Source of the DNA: Dermatemys mawii
Lineage: Eukaryota; Chordata; Testudines; Dermatemydidae
Assembly: GCA_007922305.1 (NCBI GenBank)
Contig: ML677348.1
Coordinates: forward strand, 21,740,124 to 21,804,123
Length of the DNA: 64,000 bases
Direction of reading: 5' to 3'
In this document: positions 32,807-47,800 of the stretch, one piece after another
How the letters are laid out: every line of letters begins with the position of its first letter
Position numbering within the stretch: position 1 is the first letter of the stretch
Position numbers and translations under genes: made by a program
The notes under the pieces: model-generated
Told to the model about the DNA's origin: nothing
Seen by the model: the letters and a program-made list of their open reading frames with translations, nothing else
The model's database searches: none

Positions 32807-35800
32807 CTGAAAGGCAAAATGAAAGTATGTGTTAGCTATTGTGTTGTTACCATCATCCAAGGTCTGGAGCAGACTTATGCTGTTTGAGTCTCTAAACAAA
32901 CATTCTACAAATCTCCAAGGATTTACAGGAACCAAGAGAACAATTATAAGAATATTGGTCAAGAAGTGCAATCACTAGTTCTAGTTAACTTACAGACTCC
33001 TACTATGCAACTGATGACTTGACAGCTGTTTCAGCTGTTAGAAGCTGTGTTGACACAATCTATTGTAACAGCCATTTGATAAACAATTAAGTAAATTTAT
33101 AATACCCAAGAGGAACATTCTGAATCATTTACATTATTAACAACCCAGAAAACTTTAGCTTACATAAACCAGAAGGGGAGGAATCAAAGAAATCCAAAAG
33201 GCTGGTGCATCATTGTCCATCACTGAAAGAACATAAATCTGACTACTGTGGGAAAAATCCATTTTATCCCTAATCCACCTTAGATTATTCCTGCTCCATC
33301 TTCAGAGGAAGTTAATATTCTTCTCCCACTTCATGTTCCCTGCCAAAATACCCTTTGGGGAAATTCCTCCTGACCACATATTTGATTAACAGGTTAATAC
33401 TGTGTGAACAAGAATCACCAGTTGATCCCCTATACTTAAGATACCACTGATGTCCAATACATTTATTTTTGTTTAGATTATTGGATTGCTAAGAGAGTGG
33501 CGTATGCAGGGCCTCCTAATGCAGAGAGTTCCTTACACTGATTATCTTTAAGGATAAAGGCCCTCCTTAAACCTGAAATTCTGTTTACATTTCCATGACT
33601 AGCCATATTTTTCCAGTGGTGGTTTAGTTCAAACAGATCCTTGTAATTCCTTCAGAATTTTTACACACCTAGTACATCTCGGAAAGGTATCCGAAATGGG
33701 TGTAGTTCATCAGAAAAATCCTTGCCATGACCTTGTACAATAAAATCCCAGTGCCGCATGTCTTAATCAGTAATCTCAGTTTTAAAACAGTCTAACAGAT
33801 ATTTGTAAAAGCTAAACAACTGCATTTGCTCAGGGTTTAGAGCTCAAGTTAATTCTGGATTTTCAAAGAATCAGAAAAGAGGAATATGAATAAAAATTAG
33901 GCAAAATGGAAAAGCAGGTTGATTAAAAAAATGTGAGCTAATCATGAGAAAATAAGTAATCGTAAAATAAGGAGTTTCACTTTATACCTGTTCCATTGAA
34001 GGACAAGCTATGATCTGGAGATCTTCACTGCTAAATTCTTCCTTTAACAAAGCATGGAGTTTCTGGAATACGTGCTGAATATTATTCTTTATAAAGGAAA
34101 GAAAAACATTTAGTGTTGGAATATCACGAGATTTGTCTCATACATGAAACAAACTGAACATCCTGTGTATCAGCCAGCCTCTGAAGTGAATAGAGCTGTG
34201 TGTGTGGTAGAACTCGGTGCTCTTAAAAGTGGTTTTCCTCTAAAAAGTAACTAAAAAATGGCATGGAGAGGGTTCCTTGTCTATTGGGTGACTACTCCAG
34301 ATCATGTGCACTATGTTAACAAGTAAACATGGGGGGTGGGAGTGGTTCTTAACATTTAACCTGGCATCTAAGAACCATGCTGGGTTTTCTTGTGTGTGCA
34401 CATTCACCAGTAACAGATTCTCTGTTAAACCTGGGCAACCCTCATTGCCTTTGATCGGTCTGCACAGGTATACCTGACTGGACTTACCAAAGAAGAAACC
34501 GAATCCAGGCAACTCTCTCAATATAGTGTTTGCTGTGCACACTGGATAGGAGTAAAAGCAATATACATGTATTTTCTTTACTCTAAACACTTACATCAGG
34601 TCTGTGGAATAAGGTGCCATTTTTATATGGTCCCTTTTCAGAGGAAAGCCACACTATGATTTATGCTGCACTAGACTGCTTACTTATACGGTGTCTTTCA
34701 TATGATTACTGTCTGGATTTCTAATGTACAATAGCTCACATACAAGAGTCTATGTAATAGACAAGGGCAACAGAAATTCAGAAAGTCGCATTAAAGTTAA
34801 TAAGAAAAACAAATAATCATCCGATAAAGAAACCTAGAAACAGCTCCATTAATTCATTCCTACAAAAAATAAATGAGTTACAAAGCACACTTTCAGAATC
34901 TAATCAACTAGGTTAAGGCTGGCCAATCTATGGAAAGTATGTTGATGTATGCACGAACAATACTTACCCGAATTGGCTTAAACAAAATGAATTCAGTGTC
35001 CTTATTGGCCAAGTATAACGACATGCTTCGTAACACTGATGGCAGCTTTGTTTTTATTGTCTTATAAGTGGAAGAAACTAAGTCATTGACCTTTGCTGGA
35101 AATAAAGTTTAAAATTATTAGACACAAATATTTGCGCCTGCTGGTTGAAGGTCTATGTTCCAAATGACCCCCTCTAGTTTTCCCTACTTTACATATATCA
35201 CCGTCCCTTTTCCCCCTCTAAACCCCCAAAATCACAGTCATCACCCTTCAGCAGTAAAAAGCCTGGTCAAGACTTGTCCCTTCAAGGTCCTTTACTTAGT
35301 TGGAGATGTGACTGTTTGGCAATACTCAGCCCAAGAAAAGAAAACAGTACTTTGAAAATGGCATTGAAAGTATGTAGCAACCATATAGAAACCATGTTTC
35401 AATCCAGCACAGCATTCCCGATGCTAGGCTACATATCTGTCTAAGGCAGTGGTCTTCAAACTGGGGTGTGCGCACCCCCAGGGATGCGCGAGACCACCCC
35501 CGGGGGTGTGCGAGACCCCAGCACCACCGCCGTGACCGCCCAGGAGATCGCGAACATCCGGGCGGGCTATTTTTAGACCGCCGAAATGCCGCTGCCGCCG
35601 GAAGCGTCTGCTTTTTGCGGCAGCATTTCGGCAGACATACCCGACCTGGGGGGCCGCCAGACTCTGTCCTCCGCAGCAAGGGGCCGCGGGGGAAAAAGTT
35701 TGAAGACCCCTGGTCTAAGGCATATGGCTAGTTCTAGGTGCTCTGTCTGTCTACATGACGACTGGGCATGAACGCTTTAAAGAAATCTTGCAAAGAGGGT

Positions 35801-38800
35801 TGAAGAAAAAATGGGGAAATATTCACGAACTTTGGGGGGAAAGGGTTACTTCCTTTATTTTTTAGCTTTTGTATTTTCCTTTCCCTCCTCCTGCCTCTGA
35901 GAAATCTGACAGCATGGCAAATAGCTCATTGGCACTGTCCTACATACCAAGCGCTTCTTGAAATTTCATAAGATAAACAGGTTCTCTTCTGCAAACATGT
36001 TATGTTCATATTTGCACTTATGTACAGAGTCACAAAGCAAATGTGAAGAGATATTCCTGAAGAAACTAGAAACTATAGCTAAGAGTTGCAATTAGCAGCA
36101 AGAGGCAGCACTGAATTATGAACAAACATGTCAGGCTTTGCATTTTAAGAACTTAGTGTAACTAAAGGTTCAGATCTATGACAAAAAGATTGAGATTTCT
36201 AGATCTACTTGCTGTAAACAACACAAAATATTAACTGCTCAGACCTAACAAAGGTTCTTAGGAACTGTTCTCATTCGAGCTCTTAATACGAAGGAATTTG
36301 TAGCTGGCTTCCCACTTTGCAGATTCTCAAGAGTTGAAAATGTAATGTATTTACAAAACCATAAACAATAAGCTTCAAGATCATATTCAGTAATTCCTTT
36401 GGTATAGAAGCAGGAGTTTTATCTCAATCTAATCAAGATAACTTTCAAGTACATTTTATATTAAATGGTCATCATATGAAAAGTGCATTCCAACAGTCAT
36501 ATCTTCAACACTGTTTAATGCACCCAGACACTCCACAAATTAAACTCATGTTTTGAAGTTTTTCAGACATTGAAAGTCAACTTACAGGATACGGAAGATG
36601 AAGCTCTCAGATCAGATACTGAAACTTACACAATTGTTGAAAATACTTTGGGCAAGATTTTCAAAAACTAAAGCGACTGAGAACTGTTGTGTGCTTGGCA
36701 CTTTGAAAATCAGCAAAGTTCCTAAATACAGATTAAGGAACCTAACATTTTGGGCTAATTTTGAAAGACATAGCCTAGTAGTACAGAAAACAAATTATTT
36801 TCTAAAATGGTCTAGCCCAGAATTCATTTTATATTGCTTTAATGTTCTCAAAAGTGATAACTAGAAAGGCTGTTTGGGTAAGTGGAATAGTTTTTAAAAC
36901 ACGTTCTAGAAAAGTGGGAACTAATACAAACTGTCCTTTATTAGCCAATATACTATCCTACAAAAGCATCAGTGAGACTATTCTGAATAAAATGAAAAAC
37001 GTAAAGCAAAGGAATACCTGGTTGGGCCCAAGGCTGCTGTGAAAGATTGTATTTGGGACCTCCTTGACTAGCCATTGTTTTTAATGCAGCAACCTAAAAC
37101 AATTAGATTGAAAGAATGAGAAATGTGTGTTTCTATTGGTATCAAAAAGTGAAATCATGTCAAACAAGCCAGTAACATTTAAATAAATCACTTAAAATTT
37201 CTAGTCTGAGATGGTTTGTTTTTCTTTTGCGTATATTTTGATTGACTTTCCTTCTGTTTATATCCTCAAATAATGACAAATGCAATTCCAAAAACACTAG
37301 TGTAAGATTTATGCTCCATATTTATTTATACAATTAATAGGAGGCTAATTTAAGTTTGATAATACTTATGCCTGTCATAGATGAAAAGGGAAGCAAAACG
37401 AGGTGCATTAACTATTTCACAAGAATCTGTAGCTACATAAAAGATAACAGTAAGCCCTTAAAAGGAAAGGGCTTTTAACCTAGCCAATCTCAGCCAAAAA
37501 AATGCAAATACAGCAGTCAAAGCCATGCAGGCCTCTTAACATGCTGAGTTGTCAGAATGTCATAGTGTACAATATAAAAACTCTTCTCACAACTGAAATT
37601 AGAAATGGGGCCAGGTTTACACATACACTTAGATGCCTACAGGCACTTTTGTAAATCCCACTAGGGGTCTAAGTGAGTTAGGTGCATAACTCCTACGATT
37701 TTCAACAGAATTTACACACTTAGCTTACTTAGACCCCCAGTGGGATATAAAAAGTGCCTAAGTAAGCTAGGTGCCTAAATCCTATTGAAAATAATAGGAG
37801 TTATGAACCTAACTCACTAAGGCACTTTTGTAAATCCCACTAGGCACCTGCCTCCAACTTTAGGCATCAAAATATTTCATCTAGTCCATGCATCAAGGTA
37901 AGATAAGCATGTGACATTGCACCCCATAAGGCTTTATGGAAATGTGCTTATGATTCTATATATGACATTACGGGAATATGTTTTATGCTACATATGCTAT
38001 GTAACACATCTACTGAATCTACTCCTCCTATTTTTGTATTCGAAGTTATGAATATTGTCTGTGTACTTGCCTGATTTCTAAGTAGCCTTAGTAAAGCATT
38101 TGGGCAGCTTCTTGAGAAAGGAATGTGCAAATTAAGTGCCCAGTCAAGAAACACTTAACGGACCATGGATCTTGGAAGCCTTCAATCCATATAAGAAGTC
38201 TACTTGAGGGCATTCAAGGCAACATGTGAACCATGGCTGCTACCTGTAAGTTCTGAGTCATGGACATGTGACTTGCCACACAACTCCAGAACTCCATCTT
38301 GTAGCTGGGATTCTACACTGGGGGAGGGAGGGGTGTCCACCCACAAGAGAAAGTCTATTTAAACCCCTGGGAGACCCACTTCATTTGTCTTCAGCTGGCT
38401 CAAAAGAGAGCCTCTCCACCCCAAAAAATACCTGAAAGAAACTGGGACAAAGGACAGTAGCTACAAGGGGTGCAAGTTGGAAACTACTCTGTAAAAGGAA
38501 GCTTACTGGTACACATTGAGGGTGAGGTTTTATCTGTATTCAGTTTTCTTACTGTATTAGGCATAGACTTGTGTGTTTTATTTTGTTTTGTTTGGTAATT
38601 CACTTTGTTCTGTCTGTCATCACTTGGAACCACTAAATCCTCCTTTCTGCATTTAATAAAATCACTTTTTATTTATCGATTAGCCCAGAGTATGTATTAA
38701 TACCTGGTGGGGGCAAACAGCTGTGCATCTCTCTCTATCAGTATTATCGAGGGCAAGCAATTTATGCATTTACCCTGTATAAGCTTTATACAGGGTAAAA

Positions 38801-41800
38801 CAAATGTATTTGGGGTTTGGAACCCATTGGGCGTTGGGCATCTTGAGTGTTAAAGACAGGAACACTTCTTAAGCTGCTTTTTGTTAAGCCTGCAGTTTGT
38901 GGGACGTGGTTCAGAGTTGGGTCTGTATTTGTAGCCAGCAAACATGTCTGGCACAACCCAGGCAGGTTCTGGAGTCCCAGGCTGGCAGGGAAGGCAGGAG
39001 CAGAAGTAGTCTTGGCACATCAGTTGGCAACCACCAAGGGAGTTTGTGATCCGTGTCACAAGGCACTTTTAAAAAAGTAAATACACTGTTGTAATTTTCT
39101 GAACTCCCAAAAGCAAGGGAACAGGATTATTTTGGTGTCCTTGCAACACTGCAACCACCAGTCCTGAGGTATCACGATCCTCATGATAAACCTGATTATA
39201 CGCAGTTATACTAAAGAGGTTACAAATACAAGGATTCATTACAATTCTCATCATGTCCAGTGCTTTTCCTCTTCAAAGCACTTTATAAACATCACTTCTA
39301 CTGTATGATCTTTCCACACTGACCTTGCATATAAAAGGACAACTTTCAGAGAACAAATTCAGCATTAATACTGGTTCAGAGATATTGAACAGAAAGGAAG
39401 CTTTGCTGCACCCACCTTCAAACAGACATATTTACTACGTGAAGTCTACCCTACAGAAAGTGTTACTATAAAAAAGTCTGACAAAAGTTACCTCTGTGGA
39501 TTTCTTGCCTCCATCTCAACAGTATACATCAGGAGGAAAGAAGTTATTTAATATAGACTACTTCTATCTGCCAAGGATAAGAACACTATTTTCCATGAAA
39601 AATACTGCCTTAAAAGCACTGTCTTACAAGCTCTCACACTGCAAATATAACTTGTATTGCCACTCGAAGCGAGACCATTATGGTTTATTCCCAGGCATGT
39701 TTGCTTGGTTGGTTTTAGTTTGTGTTCATAACTTAAAATGTGACACGGTAATCCTGTTCTTTCAACACCATATTCATAAAAATTGTGCAAAAACTGTGTT
39801 AAGAAAATAAAATGGTTGCAAAGTTAATCATGTAGAACAGGGATGGCCAACCTGAGCCTGAGAAGGAGCCAGAATTTACCAATGTACATTGCCAAAGAGC
39901 CACACATCAACAGTCCCCTCTCCCCGATCCCCAGCACCTAACCCTTCATCCTTTCGCCTCCTGCATGCCACAACCAGCTGTTTTGTGGTGTGCTGGAGGC
40001 TGGTTGGGAGGCGTGGGGGGAAGAGGAGCAAGGGCACAGCAGACTCAGGGGAAGGGGCGGGGGCCTTAGGGGAAGGAGTGGAGCGGGGCTGGGGCAGAGC
40101 CAGGGGTTAAGCAATGAGCACCCTGTAGCACACTGGAAAGTTGGCACCTGTAGCTCCAGGCCCGGAGTTAGCACGTATGTAAGGAGCTACATATTAACCT
40201 CTGAAGAGCCACATGTGGCTCTGGAGCCTCAGGTTGGCCACCCCTGACAGAGAAGTTAGGAAATTACAAACTATCGTAATGCATTGGAACATGCAACCCT
40301 AATTCTGGCATTTCCTAACTTTTCAATGCTTGACTTTACACATAAAAAACTGTCAAATGAACATTATTATGGCTGCAATTTCCTGGGCTTTTAAAAAAGC
40401 AAACAGCACAGATCTCTGCCACTTGAACTAAGAGTAGCTGGCAGCAATTGTAGATGGTACACATGGAGGATGACAAACACTAGATGGGGATGAGACATAT
40501 TTGCTAATGGATAGTTACTGACAGCAGAAGAATGGCCAAACTCACGAATCTTGGGTTCCAGTCCAAGTTAGTGGTTACAGACCCGTCTGCCAACGTCTCC
40601 CCACCCCACCACCTCGTTCATCCCAATCCTGCCTATTCCTCTCCTCCTGTGCCACAAGCAGCACTTGCAAGAAAAAGTCCTGCTCACCCCATATGTGCCT
40701 GGGCCCGGGCATTCCCAATCTCACAGAATCTTTGGAGAATATAATTAATTTAACTAACTACCAGACTCTAACGACATGACACCTGTGATTTTTCAAGAGC
40801 TTATACAGTTAGAAAAATTTGGCTGGCTTTCATGAAACAGAAAAACAAATTCCTGGCACCAAGGCACCCCCTATCCCCCTGGCTAAATTTCATGTCCCTG
40901 CTCTAAAGCACTGAAGCAATGCAGCTTCTCAATGAAACAGCATGAGAATTATTTTTACGGTGAGCAAAATATGTGTTTCCCTAACTTCATGCTCAACAAG
41001 AGTGAAACAATTTCTGCTGAGGTTACAAGCAACTGAACAGGGAGTCTTATAATGGGAAGTGTCAGGCAGCCTTAAGTACAGGCTGCTCTACCAGTGCTGT
41101 CTATTATAAAATGAACATTAAACAAATTTAAATACAAATTAACCCAGCCATTTCAGGAAAAAATATTTCAAGCAACACAGTGAATACATAGCTTCTTTGT
41201 ACCTTTGACATGAACTCCTCCAGCTGCTCTATAAACTGTTTGCTTTGCTGCTGAATAAACTGCTCACAAGCGGATTTCAGGTGGTGGTCTACATCTTTCT
41301 TAGAGTCAATATAATGTTCTCTGATCTCTGGAGTACCCTTGAACATAAGACAATTATCTTCTTTTTATTTGCCTGGAAATCACCACACACAAATGAAATG
41401 AGATTTTTTTTCCTACACAGCGTTAACAAAAAGACTCCATATTACCTCCAGTAAGAACTGTATCAGTGCGTTGTTGCTGTTTAGCCTAAAAAATCTTGGA
41501 ACAGTCTTTGGATTCAGGATTTTAAATGCTGCATCTGTGAAGAAGAAAGTCAACCAGACTATAAATGTGTAGGATTCAGCCAGAGTAATTTAAGCAGAAA
41601 TACTTTGTTTCTTCATTAATAATAAATAATAATCATGCCATGCTATTGTAAAGTAACACCCAAAGCCCCAGTCAGATGAGTGTCCCTTGTGCTAAACCCA
41701 ATACAACAACAAGAGGGAGTCCACACACTGGGGAGCTTACAATGACCTCACTGCACATTAAGCAGTGGTGTCCTCTGTTTCACTTGACAGAGAAGGTGTG

Positions 41801-44800
41801 TTGCCCCTTTAAGGATTAGACAGGGCAGTAAGATACGTGTTAAGTAGAGGCTGCTCCAGGTCAGGTCAGCATGGGAATGCAGACTAAGTCCCGTTCCTTT
41901 CCCAGGGGATCAGAAGAGAAGGGGACTATTTATACCCAGATCTGTATAGTACAAACCCTCTTTTTCACTTGGTCCAGGCCGAGCAGCACCCACCCTCCAA
42001 TCCATGGCAACAGTTGAAATACCAGATTTCATCATGATCTGTGGTGGGCATTTTGTTAGTCACATTTTTTTTTTCGGGGGGGGAGAAGGGGGGCTGTCCC
42101 GGGAAAGACTTTTTCCCTCACCACCAGATTGGTCAAAGAGAGGTAGTTCTTTTTACCTTCCCCCAGCAAGCTGGGGACTTAGTGAGATGAACAAATGAAA
42201 GAGAGGTTAGCCTCTGATATCACAACTCATAATGTAAGTCTTCTGTAGGGAAAGGATACGGTGATCAGATAAAATGGATTGGGAAATTATTTAAAGGAGG
42301 TATTCTTTAAAGGAGTAGAAATTGGAGGTTTGGGGCTCCAATGACTGATATGGCAGGGAGTTAAACGCCCTTCTTTCTATAGTCCCTTTTCATATTCATT
42401 CGGGGAGGCGGGGGGCAGGATGGTGAGGTCCGAACAGGAGAATGGCTGGGGACTACGATAGGAAAGGGGAGGGCCGCCAGCAGCCCCCTCAGTATAGGTA
42501 AATGATTATGGAAGTACCTGCACTGTACACTTATCTGCCAGCTACTCTCAGACATTTAGGAATAAAATTACCAGCTAATTAAACTACATCCAGAGTCTCC
42601 TGTCCTCCTCCTGGTATAGTCAGACAACCTAATATTTGTTAGTGCCAAAAATGTAAATGGTGCTGTCCAAGACAAAACCTGTTCTAATGGAAGTACACTT
42701 CAAACAGACAAATACCATACACCAAAATGCACGCAGCCATGCAAAGAATGGTGATAGTTTAGGAGCCATCCTGCAAACCCCAAGTTACGTCAGAGTAGTC
42801 CTACAGATGTCAGTGGGATTCTTCACAAAACTTGTGAGTTAGTCACCTGAGTAAAGGTTTACAGAAGTAGACCTATGCAGCATCACAAACCAGTGACTGA
42901 TGTGTTAGATGCATGGTGTTTGTTTTTTAATAAGGGGAAGGTGATAAAATTTCAGTGGGTTTGTGTTTATGAGGTTCGTGGAAGTAATGAGAGGAAAAGT
43001 AGTAATACTAATACCTGCAGTAAATGTACCAACATACAACTGCCAAAGAAAATGAACCCATTTCCAAAGGGGTGTGAGAGATTAAAGGGATACCATCAGC
43101 CTGAAATCTAGTCAATTTTTAACAAAATTATTAGAAGTAGTTTCAGGTACTGCCTCTGTCCCAGAGTCCATTCGCCAATTTGTTTTATATACCCATATCT
43201 TCCTTTTATTTTTTAAAAAAGTGTTTCTCTCCCATATTGCTGTATAAAAGCCCCACACAAACAGGAGAAACTGACTACTGGAAGATTAGCCTTCTTGGAA
43301 GTGCTGCTAAACGCACTAAGTAAACAAAAACAATCATATTCCCCCCATCTCTTTAAGTTATAATAATCTTGGTGTTATAAGTAATACTTATAAGTACCTC
43401 TTTTTCAGACAGGAGCATGATTTTTAAGTTGATGATGTCTCAAACTTTAAATACACATTTGATTTAAGTTAAGTCTATACACAGAAAGCTTGGTCCAAAC
43501 CTCTTTTCCTGTTACTTACCACCTTCGGAAGATACTGGCTGGTACAAAAATTTATTCATTTAAAAAAAAAGAGAGAGAACAAACTTTTATGTCAGCCAGG
43601 ACAAGACACCATAAGGACGTATTTACCCTTTAACCTCCAGCCAACCAGAAACTACTTAATAGGAGGGAGGTCTCATTGATGTTCAAATGCAATAGATGTA
43701 ATTGTTAATAAGATTCAGTAACGTCAAAGCAAAGATAACAGTGTATTAGATGACAGAAAAGACAGGTTATTTCTTCAACTTCCTCTTTCTAATGGAAAGA
43801 GATGTTCCAGCTCCTTTTTCTCAGGCTTATGAACAGCACTAAGTCTCTCTCACCCTTTCCTTTTTCCATTAAGATTTTTTTCCCCTCAGTGCTTCATAAT
43901 GCTCTCCCAGGAAAACATTACTAACTACTGCCTCTTCTGGATGACCTCTGCTCTTTATTTTTCCTGCTTACTAGATGAATGTATTGACTTAACTTTAGAG
44001 CATAAGGAATATTGCTCTAGTCAAAATTCTGCAGAAAAGACTGGGGCAATTTTAATTTTGGCCTAGGCAAGTAAGTTTCATGCTGTTAAAATCAATCTGT
44101 TAAGTAGCAGAAACAAGAAACTGCGGTGTAGAGTACAGCTAAGGATGAAAGATATTTCAGCACCATACAAATGTGAAGCTTATTTAGCAACAGTATTTTG
44201 TTTTGTTTTTAAACAGCATGTACAAATAGGACAGGTCAGTGCCAAAAGCACAGATACAGCACTTAAAATATAGCAAAAATATAGCAGAGTTTGTTAGAAG
44301 CATTCTGAGCTGCTCTTCTTAGTAGGTAAAACATATATTAGAAAGGATTAGAACAAAGCAAGACAATGTAGCAAGCATGCAGATCATTGCAGATGAACAT
44401 AAAATAAACCCACAACCTTTGCTAGCACATCAGGGGAGGGCAAGCCCACCCAGCTCTGTCTGCCAGCACTGTGCAGTACCTCTAGTTTTCTTAAGGTCCA
44501 GGGAAATTTCCTTAATGGTGAATTCAGTGTGGAAAGGAGCGATTTGTTCACGAAGAATCAAAAGGTGTTTTATTAAGAAAAGCTGTCCATCAACCTGGGT
44601 CTAAATTACAATGAGAAAAAGAACGTCAAAAACTTAGAGAAATATTAATATAAGAGCATAATTATAAGTTCTCCCAACTATTTCAGTTACTTACTTTAAT
44701 TAATGCTAAGGCCCTAGTTTTGTTTACAGACCACTCTAGATTCATAGCACCAATAATAATGTCCAGTGTCTGATACGCTACATTTCTACTTTATTATTTC

Positions 44801-47800
44801 CAACTCATTCAACAGAAACGGATCATTTGCACACTCCTTAAAAGACTCTAATGAAGAAAGCATGTAATCAGTGTGCAAAGCAAGCACAACTCCCACAATC
44901 TAACAAAGGCAACCCACTCTCTCACACAGAGGATCTTTTGTTTCACATTTTTTTTATAGTCCAGAGACATTGAGAGTAGGTCTATAACCGTGCAGCTGTA
45001 ATGCCATAGGGCAAACTCTTCCCACACCAGAAGAGGTTTTTCTGTTGATATAGTTAATCCACCTCTCCAAGACACAGCAGCTATGTTGAAGGGACAATTC
45101 TTCCATTGACCTAGCTGCATCTACACCGGGGTTAGTCGACTTAACTATAGCATTCAAGGTTCTAAACTTTTCATAGCCCTGAACGATATAGCCAGTTCAA
45201 TCTACATTTTAAATGCAGACCAGGCCTAACGTATCATTTAAAAAAATAAGGAAGTGCAAAGAGTTAAATTAGCTTTGTCAGACTGTAGTATTTGCTATTC
45301 TGTTTTCATTAGGGCAATCAAGTGGTTAAAAAAATTAATCACGATTAATTGTGAGATTAATTGCGCTGTTAATTACTAGAATACCGTTTATTTAATTTTT
45401 TTGGATGCTTTCTACATTTTCAAACACTGATTTCAATTACAACACAGAATACAAAATGTACAGTGCTCACTTTAATTTTTTTTTTTTTAATACTTGCACT
45501 GTAAAAAACAAAAGAAATGGCATTTTTCAATTCAACTCATACAAGTGATGTAGTGCAATCTTTTTATCATAAAAGTTGAACTTACAAATGTAGAATTATG
45601 TATAAAAACTGCATTCAGAAATACACCAATGTAAAAGAGCCTACAAGTCCACTCAGTCCTACTTCTTGTTCAGCCAATCGGGAAGACAAAAGTTTCATTA
45701 CAATTTGCAGGAGATAATACTGCCCGCTTCTTGTTTACGTCACCAGAAAATGAGAATGGGGTTCATATGTTACTGTTGTAGCCAGCGTCGGAAGATATTT
45801 ATGTGCCAGACGCGCTGAAGATTCAGGTGTCCCTTCTGGCTTCAACCACCATTCCAGAAGACATGCGTCCATGCTGATGATGGCTTCTGCTCAAAAACCA
45901 TCCAAAGCAGAGTGGACCAACACATGTTCATTTTCATCATCTGAGTCGCATGCCATCAGCAGAAGGTTGATTTTCTTTTTTAGTGGTTCAGGTTCTGTAG
46001 TTTCCGCATCAGAGTGTTGCTCTATTAAGACTTCTGAAAGTATGCTCCACACCTAGTCCCTCTCAGATTTTGGATGGCAGTCCAGATTCTTAAACCTTTG
46101 CTCAAGTGCTGTAGCTATTCTTAGAAATCTCATACTGGTATCTTTTTTGCGTTTTGTTAAATCTGAAGTGAAAGTGTTCTTAAAACAAACATGTGCTGAG
46201 TCATCATCTGAGAGCGCTATAACATTAACTATTTGACAGAATGAGGGTAAAACAGAACAGGAGACATACAATTCGCCCCCAAGGAGTTCAGTCACAAATT
46301 TAATTAATGCATTTTTTTTAAATGAGCATCATCAGCATGGAAACATGTACTCTGGAATGGTGGCGGAAACATGAACAGGCACACAAATGTTTAGCATATT
46401 TGGCATGTAAATACCTTGCAATGCCAGCTTCAAAAGTGCCAGCCATATGAACACCTGTTCTCACTTTCAGGTGACATTGTAAATAAGAAGCAGGCAGCAG
46501 TATCTCCTGAAATGTAAATAAACTTTTTGTCTTAGCGATTGGCTGAACAAATAAGTAGGACTGAGTGGATGTGTGGGCTCTACACATCGTTTTGTTTCTG
46601 ATTGCAGTTAAGTAACCACACCCCCCGCAAAAAACCCCTAATTTCTAAGTTACACTTTCACGATAAAGAGATTGCATTTCAGTACTTGTATGAGGTGAAC
46701 TGAAAAGTATTATTTCTTGTGTCATTCTTACAATGAAAATATTTGTAATAAAAAATATAAAGTGAGCACTGTACACTTTGTTACTCTATGTTGTAACAGA
46801 AATCAATATATCTGAAAATGGAGAAAAGCATCCAAAAATATTTAAGAAATTTCAACTGGTATTCTATAACTTAACAGTGTGATTAATCATGATTAATTTT
46901 TTTAATTGCGGTTAATTTTTTTAGTTAATCATATGAGTAATTGACAGCCCTAGTTTTTATCATTAAATGTAAAGCTTAGTTAATTTCTAAGCAGTAAAAC
47001 AAACATACAGAGAGTACAGGCCCAAGTTCACCATACTGTAGAAACGTAACTCTTGCATTCTTTGTTATTTCAGCTGTGCACTTTTAATGCTGCACACATT
47101 TTTAAGGCTTGAAGATCATGCCTCCTTAAGGTAAAGGAAATGGGACCCAAGATTACACCTCTGCTGTTGCTACTGCTAGGTAGGAGAGATTTTTCTCCAA
47201 GATTAAGTTAACAAAGCAGCAGCATTTATTTACATTGTGGGCTGTACTTTGGCATTAAAAAAGAAAACATTTTAAAAGAAAAAACAAACAATGAACAAAC
47301 TGATGAACATTAAATCAGATGAACATTTTTAATAAACCAAGACATTACTAACAATACAGGATTGAAATTTGCCTTTTTTTTTTAAATGCATGACTTAATC
47401 TGACAGTGCTCTAGTGAGAGTTAAATTAACATGCCCCAGGAGTGAAATGCCTTAAACCCTAACACCAGGAAGTTACAGAACCTACTGCAGGATCAAGGTC
47501 TCAGTCTCTACAACACTTTCTATGAAGGCTGATCTAATAAAGGATATTAACACAATACCAAATAACTGCAGAACTCTGAACAGGCTACATATGAAAGATA
47601 ATAAATTTATATAAATTTTAAGGAAACTTTTCCCATATCATTGGTTTCCCCTGAATCAATTAGTTTCATGAATTATGCTTTTAAAATGACACCCGAACAA
47701 AAGTAGGTGCATTTCAAACCAATTCCTGATCTGTGCAACTACAACCAGCTTAGGTAACTGAAGCAAAAGGGACTTTTTTTTTTAAAAAAAAAATTCTAAA

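Noticed and set aside
35326..35731. Frames of 117 (-) and 87 (+) codons
   Set aside because: Both are dominated by the 266-bp hAT element at 35447-35712.
38770..38798. Hairpin read as an intrinsic transcription terminator
   Set aside because: There is no bacterial context. It lies inside an LTR, so it is reported there as an LTR feature.
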